Shown: positions 6,661 through 9,876 of the stretch, one piece after another
Position numbering within the stretch: position 1 is the stretch's first letter
How the letters are laid out: each line of letters opens with the position of its first letter
DNA from: a bacterium
GTDB lineage: Bacteria > SZUA-182 > SZUA-191
Direction: 5' to 3'
NCBI GenBank assembly: GCA_003230535.1
Contig: QIEW01000016.1
Span: forward strand, 1 to 9,876
DNA: 9,876 nt
Position numbers and translations under genes: made by a program
The notes under the pieces: generated by a model
The model's input: the letters and a program-made list of their open reading frames with translations, nothing else
The model's database searches: none
What the model was told of the DNA's origin: nothing

Positions 6661-6707
6661 TGCTATGAATCCCTCGTAAGTCAGCCGCCCCCCGCAGCCA
6701 ACCACTA

Positions 6708-6737
6708 TTGATATTAAACTTCGCTGCCTGTTGTCAA
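6708..6737 (-). promoter_or_regulatory. Possible sigma-70 promoter for the response regulator
   Basis: A perfect -35 TTGACA (6737-6732) and an 18-base spacer lead to a weak -10 TATCAA (6713-6708). It lies just after the kinase stop at 6754 and would give the regulator its own transcript with a leader of about 130 bases holding the 61-bp palindrome. The gap of about 180 bases between the two genes supports a separate promoter. Confidence 0.4.
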
Positions 6738-6753
6738 TAGCCTCTCGATTAGC

Positions 6754-7842
6754 TCATAGCGGAAGATTGATGGTAAAGATACTTCCTTGACCCACGGAGC
6801 TGCGCACCTTGATGTTTCCCTGGTGCTCCTCCACTATTTTATAAGAGATAGCCAGCCCTAACCCGGCGCCTTCCGTCTTGGTGGTGAAAAAAGGGTTAAA
6901 AATATGGGGTAAATTCTCCGGGGAGATCCCCTCTCCTGTATCGATGAAGTCTATCCGGACGAAGTCTTTGTCTTCCTTAACGGTCGCTTGTGCGGAAATA
7001 GAAAGCCTTCCCCCACGGGGCATGGCCTGAATGGCATTAATAATCAGGTTGATAAACACTTGCCGCAGCCGTTGGCGATCTATAAATACTGAAGGAATGG
7101 TATCCTGGAAATCCTTCTCCAGCTTAACCCCGACGCCGTTAGCTTGGGGTTCCATTAATTTTATAACCCCTTCCAGTTCCTTTAATATATTAATGCGGGC
7201 AGGTTTAATCGGTTGCGGCCCGGCAAAGGAGAGAAAACTTGTCAGCACTTCATTAAGCCGGTGGGCTTCTTTTATAAGAATCTGGGAAATCTTGTATTTT
7301 TTATCCCCGGGAGAATAATCAGCCGATAAAATCTCAGCCGAGCCCTGGATTGACCCCAGTGGGTTCCGAATCTCGTGCGCCAGTCCCGCGGTGAGTTGTC
7401 CCAGAGCCGACAGCTTCTGTGCCCGCAGAAGTTCATCCTCCTTTTTCTTAAGCTCGGAAATCGATGCCTCCAGATTAAGGGCCGTTTGCCGGTGCCGCTC
7501 CTTTTCATTTTTCTCCCTGGTTGCCAGGGCGCCGGTCACCACCGCCACAATATTGTAGAGAGCAATCTCCAATGCTTTCTCCAAGGTGCCGGCAGGATCA
7601 AGGTGCACCCCATGCCAAAAGGCGTGCGGAGCGTAAATCAGGCTGATACAAAGGGAGGAGATTAGCCCGCCTTTCACCCCATAGAAAAAGGCGGAGAAGA
7701 TAATCGGTATGTAGTAAAGCCGCCGGTAGATGTCATGAAAATAGTGTTGGCCGGTGCTGGTATAGTAGTGTAAAGACGAGATAATCAGTATCGAACTGTA
7801 AATAAAAAAATAATTCTGAATTTTTTGGTTCATCGGCACCAT
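6754..7842 (-). CDS. Membrane sensor histidine kinase, NtrB/AtoS type
   Basis: This 362-residue kinase should phosphorylate the NtrC-type regulator encoded next to it. The N-terminal 108 residues hold about four hydrophobic segments (roughly 11-24, 42-56, 58-71 and 92-107) with short loops, so the sensor is membrane-embedded and has no large periplasmic domain. A coiled linker (110-142) leads to the phospho-acceptor box QLTAGLAHEIRNPLGS with H156. The ATPase domain has the N box (N265, N269 in FINLIINAIQAM), G1 DTGEGI (301-306), the F box FNPFFTTK and G2 GAGLGL (325-330). All key residues are present. The ATG at 7842 and another ATG three codons later are both possible starts; neither has a clear ribosome site. 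The signal is unknown. Confidence 0.94.
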   Translation of the reverse strand: MVPMNQKIQNYFFIYSSILIISSLHYYTSTGQHYFHDIYRRLYYIPIIFSAFFYGVKGGLISSLCISLIYAPHAFWHGVHLDPAGTLEKALEIALYNIVAVVTGALATREKNEKERHRQTALNLEASISELKKKEDELLRAQKLSALGQLTAGLAHEIRNPLGSIQGSAEILSADYSPGDKKYKISQILIKEAHRLNEVLTSFLSFAGPQPIKPARINILKELEGVIKLMEPQANGVGVKLEKDFQDTIPSVFIDRQRLRQVFINLIINAIQAMPRGGRLSISAQATVKEDKDFVRIDFIDTGEGISPENLPHIFNPFFTTKTEGAGLGLAISYKIVEEHQGNIKVRSSVGQGSIFTINLPL

Positions 7843-7852
7843 CCAGTGGCGT

Positions 7853-7982
7853 AACCAACTGATTTACTCGACCCGATGTTGAGTCGGCCTGTCCCCAGGC
7901 CGAAACTACCATAAAAGGGGTGCGTTTCCCTTGACACTTTCGGCTTGAGAACCAGCCGAAAGATCGAATTTACTCGTTGGTT
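7853..7982. repeat. Palindrome cluster upstream of the kinase gene
   Basis: AACCAAC (7853-7859) and GTTGGTT (7976-7982) enclose two hairpins: TCGGCCTG-tccc-CAGGCCGA (7884-7903) and CTTTCGGCT-tgagaacc-AGCCGAAAG (7937-7962). A 9-base direct repeat ATTTACTCG lies at each side (7862-7870 and 7969-7977). The plan, an outer inverted repeat around two hairpins, resembles 5061-5170. It covers almost all of the kinase gene's upstream region before MITE copy 2. Confidence 0.75.
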
Positions 7983-7987
7983 CTTCC

Positions 7988-8150
7988 ACCCGGATTATTC
8001 ATAAATCCACAATAAACATTGATGATGTTATTTTAATACAGCTACTTATAAAATAACGGTAAAAAACAAAGTTTTCATACAAATCGCCGAAAACTCCCCC
8101 TATGGAAGCGACCAGCTCCGAGCGTGTTTATGATCCCGAATTATTCGGGT
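7988..8150. repeat. MITE-like element, copy 2
   Basis: This 163-bp copy of 1570-1723 is in the same orientation and about 90% identical over the first 110 bases. It has the same ends, ACCCGGATTATTC and GAATTATTCGGGT. Near the right end it has extra bases where copy 1 has a short hairpin. In this copy GTTATTTTA and TAAAATAAC form a perfect 9-bp stem. No TA target duplication is visible here. Its right end overlaps the sugar kinase gene and supplies that gene's stop codon. Confidence 0.82.
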
Positions 8151-9092
8151 CTAAAATAATTCTGGAGGAAAGTCCGGTCAGGGTAACATTGGCGGCCAAA
8201 ACCTGTAATACTCCCGGCGGCGGCCTTTTGTCCCAAATCTAAGCAGTCGGGTATGGGCAATCCCCTCAGCCGGCCGGCGATAAAGCCTGCGGCTAATACA
8301 TCGCCGGCGCCGATACAATCCAGGACATCTACCTTCTCCGGCGGATACTCCCATCTCTCACCATAAGCGGCCACTGCCGCCCCCTTGCTTCCCCGCTTAC
8401 AGACCAGAATATCAGGCCCGAAATCCAGCAGCTTGTCCGCGCCTCCCGGCCATCTCTTCCCGGTAAGAAGAGCTAATTCCTCTTCGGAAATAAAGAGGAG
8501 GGTCGTTTTATTAAGTAACGCCTCCAGCGCTTGTAAGCCGCGTCCGGCATACAGTTCCCCCGGATCTAAGGCAAGTTTTGTCCCCGCCTCCAGGGATTTG
8601 GCGGCTTTTATTTGGGCATCCAAGGGTTTATCGCCCACAAAAGAGCTAAAATAAGCTAATTTAGCTTGATTTAGATAAGCGAGATCATCCGCCTCCGCCT
8701 CTAGCTCGTCATTTGCTCCCGGAATTATCCACTAAGCATAAAGCTATCCCGCTTTGGCCTTGTCTGCGGATATGGCTTTTATCTACATTTTGCATTGAGT
8801 TATATAGCAATTCTCCGGCTTTATCATTGCCTACCCGACCGATATAGCCGCAGGGAAAACCCATTTGCGACAAGGCAACCATAGTATTAGCCGCCTGCCC
8901 TCCGCCGCTTTTACCTTGGGAATGACCTGTTTCATCCACAGCTTTCCAGATAGATGTGAACTCCTCCGGCGCCAAAACCCTTTCCTCCCCCGGCTGGAGG
9001 GAGAGGTTTATTCTCTTGTTTAGTGAGCGCCAATCTATCTGGTAGATCAGGTCTACATTCAGCGCCCCAAAACCTATTATTTCTGGCTTCAT
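8141..9092 (-). pseudogene. PfkB-family carbohydrate kinase, broken by an internal deletion
   Basis: PfkB/ribokinase-family enzymes phosphorylate sugars or nucleosides with ATP; the substrate cannot be told here. The first frame (9092-8709) has GALNVDLIY with D14, the substrate-site GGGQAANTMVALSQMG (63-78) and GRVGND (85-90), then runs into a TGA at 8711-8709. The second frame continues with NDELEAEADDLAYL and later has ISEEELALLTG, VCKRGSKGA and the catalytic DCIGAGD. In relatives VDxxG is followed by a strand of about 8 residues (RxIxVxP) before GANDEL. That strand is absent, so the lesion is probably an out-of-frame deletion near 8712-8722, not a single-base error. The C-terminus ends FRPE, with the last codons and the TAA supplied by MITE copy 2. 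The gene follows the TPR gene by about 50 bases; its ATG has only a weak ribosome site. Confidence 0.88.
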
Positions 9093-9143
9093 GAGAGATT
9101 AAAAAGATGGTGATAAAATACTAAACGGGTCAAATAAGTTTAC

Positions 9144-9876
9144 TTATGGTTTTCCCATGCTTTCTGTAGTCTTGAGCAGCTTAGCTTTGGCGGCCTTGAG
9201 CAGTTCGGGTTCTTTTGTGGTGCGGATAATTTTGCCAAACATCTCTTGTGTCCGCTCTAAATCTCCTTGTTGCTTCCATAGCTAAGCGGGCCAGGTTAAC
9301 CCAATGGGTAGGTGCATCAGCCCGCTTCAGTAACCGCTGGAAGGCGGCCTGAGCCTGCTTTTGATCGCCTTGCTGAAGGAGGCACTCCCCCACCCAGTAT
9401 TGGGCGGATGACGCTGTCTTCGGATCTTTGGCTGATGATAGCTTTAGGTAGACTTCCTGCGCCTTCTTATATTTCTTTTGGGTAAAGAGAATTTCTCCTC
9501 TTTGTAATGACGCCTCCTGGGCGATGGGATGCTTGGAGTAACTTTTACTTACCTGAATGAATACCGACAGGGCCTTCTGAAAATCTCCCAGTTCGCGGGA
9601 GCAAATTCCTATCATATAAGTGGCTTTCGGCGCGAATTTACTTTTCGGCCATGAGCGCAACAGTCGCTGATAGGCGCCTTGAGCCTTCCGGTAAGCTTTT
9701 TCGGAGTAGTAGGCTTCCCCCAGATAAAACAGAACTTCATCGGCAAACTTTTCCCGGCTATAGGCTTTCAGCCAATCTTCATAGGCGGCCTGGGCTGGGG
9801 AGTATTGTTCTAAAGCCAACCAGGAAGCGCCCAGTAACCTTAGTGCATCGGCAACCTGCTGATATTTGGGGTAGCG
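9144..9876 (-). CDS. TPR-repeat protein, partial at the right edge and frameshifted near its 3' end
   Basis: The frame is open to base 9876 and the beginning lies outside the window. About 200 residues form at least five TPR-like helical pairs, with repeated cores such as FYLGEAYYSEKAYRKA, YMIGICSRELGDFQKA, LQRGEILFTQKKYKKA and YWVGECLLQQGDQKQA. This resembles envelope TPR proteins of the YbgF/BamD kind, which act as scaffolds; that likeness is by repeat pattern only. At about 9277-9285 the frame changes. The first frame would end in an arginine-rich tail and stop at 9181. The next frame continues sensibly with WKQQGDLERTQEMFGKIIR and then KAAKAKLLK, stopping at 9146-9144. One base gained or lost explains this. 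It could be a real mutation or a sequencing error. Confidence 0.85.

Noticed and set aside
5221-6705. A 494-residue version of the response regulator starting at the ATG at 6705
   Set aside because: The extra 45 residues are encoded largely by a 61-bp palindrome and do not resemble a receiver domain; the GTG at 6570 gives a standard N-terminus.

Overview
The window suggests a Gram-negative bacterium. It carries a periplasmic adaptor of a tripartite efflux pump with a signal peptide, an NtrC-type sigma-54 activator with a membrane histidine kinase, and a TPR protein of the kind found in cell envelopes. Base composition looks moderate. Intergenic DNA is rich in palindromic repeats, as in many uncultured anaerobic and environmental lineages. 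I cannot name a phylum from the sequence alone.

Left part (1-1170, all minus strand). A gene start at the left edge, perhaps a transposase, sits under a near-consensus sigma-70 promoter. Next is a truncated and frameshifted Cas6-type CRISPR RNA-processing endonuclease. It overlaps the end of an intact VapC (PIN-domain) toxin, whose VapB antitoxin survives only as its C-terminal 43 codons. No CRISPR array is visible.

Middle part (1170-5220, plus strand). A 400-base stretch has no recognisable gene. A MITE-like element (copy 1) follows, then an RND/HlyD-type periplasmic adaptor with no pump partner, and a dense block of hairpin repeats. Next comes a 502-residue protein that I read as pseudo-receiver, TackOD1 zinc-ribbon region and degenerate GGDEF-like domain. 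A second block of hairpins, bounded by a 22-bp direct repeat, separates it from the convergent response-regulator gene.

Right part (5221-9876, minus strand). A two-component pair lies here: a membrane histidine kinase, then an NtrC-family sigma-54 activator. A second palindrome cluster and MITE copy 2 follow; this copy overlaps the 3' end of a broken PfkB-family sugar kinase gene. A TPR protein gene, frameshifted near its 3' end, runs off the right edge.

The genes do not form one pathway. The intact units are the two-component pair, the TackOD1 protein, the adaptor and the VapC toxin. The two most striking features are the number of damaged genes (cas6, vapB, pfkB, TPR) and a set of structured repeats. 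In one repeat family, three copies keep their stems through paired base changes.
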